Shown here: piece after piece, positions 43,308 through 43,490 of the stretch
How positions within the stretch are numbered: the stretch's first letter is position 1
Layout of the letters: each line of letters begins with the position of its first letter
Assembly: GCF_001447385.1 (NCBI RefSeq)
Contig: NZ_LLWQ01000216.1
Span: 1 to 43,490 of the forward strand
DNA length: 43,490 nt
Source of the DNA: Paracoccus sp. MKU1
GTDB taxonomy: Bacteria; Pseudomonadota; Alphaproteobacteria; Rhodobacterales; Rhodobacteraceae
Direction: 5' to 3'
Notes under the pieces: generated by a model
Seen by the model: the letters and a program-made list of their open reading frames with translations, nothing else
What the model was told of the DNA's origin: nothing
Databases searched by the model: none
Made by a program: the position numbers and the translations under genes

Positions 43308-43490
43308 TCACAGCCAGAACAAGACGGTTGCGGCTAGCATGATCGCAGAGAAGAAGGTTTCCGGGCACCGGTCGTATCGGGTCGCGACGTATGAGGAGGA
43401 TCAGAAAACAGTCCGGGGGACTGTTTTCCCGACGATTGGCCAATCCTTCAGGCGGCCGAACATGATCTCGATGCGGTTGCGCCGTTTGTA
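43308..43490 (-). pseudogene. IS5-family transposase, 3' end, interrupted
   Basis: Read leftward from the window edge, the frame encodes YKRRNRIEIMFGRLKDW, the conserved C-terminal DDE region of IS5-family transposases (the E of the triad lies in this block). After a roughly 50-base interruption it resumes as VATRYDRCPETFFSAIMLA through TVLFWL and a stop at 43308-43310. The normal protein joins these as '..KDWRRVATRYDRC..'. The interruption brings an in-frame stop, so this copy should be inactive. The 5' part is beyond the edge. Confidence 0.85.
43390..43439. repeat. Short palindromic element inserted in the transposase gene
   Basis: About 50 bases that do not belong to the transposase reading frame. 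The core is a perfect hairpin: GAAAACAGTCC (43404-43414), loop GGG, GGACTGTTTTC (43418-43428). It resembles a dispersed extragenic palindrome. I believe similar palindromes recur in Rhodobacterales genomes, but that could not be searched here. No second copy is seen in this window. Confidence 0.65.

Overview
The window is about 43.5 kb of uniformly GC-rich, tightly packed bacterial DNA. Gene families, operon styles (many ATGA overlaps), RpoN, Tat, YeeE/Blh and EfeUOB genes, and a tRNA-Ala(GGC) fit an alphaproteobacterium of the Rhodobacterales, most likely a Paracoccus-like organism. That assignment is inference from gene content; no taxonomic search was possible. The region reads as chromosome or chromid carrying catabolic and stress-response operons rather than a phage or plasmid core. 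Only the far right edge shows a mobile element.

Layout. 1-1.5 kb: start of an ABC uptake operon (LivG-type ATPase, periplasmic binding protein) divergent from a LysR regulator. 2.6-12.2 kb: an acetoin/2,3-butanediol catabolism island. A compact sigma-54 factor (rpoN) is divergent from acoX-acoA-acoB-acoC, then an SDR reductase, an AhpD-like protein, a 2,3-butanediol dehydrogenase and the sigma-54 activator acoR. A textbook -24/-12 promoter with upstream dyads lies in the rpoN-acoX gap, so sigma factor, activator, promoter and enzymes sit together. 12.2-14.6 kb: LysR regulator divergent from a Tat-exported amidohydrolase, with a perfect dyad operator between them. 14.6-19.8 kb: malonate use (matC transporter, matA decarboxylase, matB synthetase) with a divergent GntR regulator.

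19.9-23.6 kb: an unrecognised membrane cluster of two rightward membrane genes convergent with three translationally coupled, membrane-anchored, probably beta-sandwich proteins. Next to it is a decayed nucleotide-cyclase remnant. 24.0-26.7 kb: a small RTX repeat protein and an exported subtilisin-like protease with a 13-Asp tract. 26.7-30.0 kb: NCS1 transporter plus hydantoin-racemase-like gene with a divergent GntR regulator. 30.2-32.9 kb: CYTH-CHAD protein and alanine dehydrogenase.

33.1-36.8 kb: sulfide/persulfide operon (Blh dioxygenase, a 51-codon small ORF, two YeeE/YedE-type proteins, SulP transporter), followed by trxC and a glutathionyl-hydroquinone reductase. 38.5-42.8 kb: iron-uptake operon efeU-efeO-efeB-efeM. 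42.9-43.5 kb: tRNA-Ala(GGC) with its own promoter, then the 3' end of an IS5-type transposase gene interrupted by a short palindromic element.

The genes work as separate modules. Acetoin and butanediol are oxidised to acetyl units, and malonate is converted to acetyl-CoA. The sulfur operon, trxC, the hydroquinone reductase and the efe system deal with redox, sulfide and iron stress.
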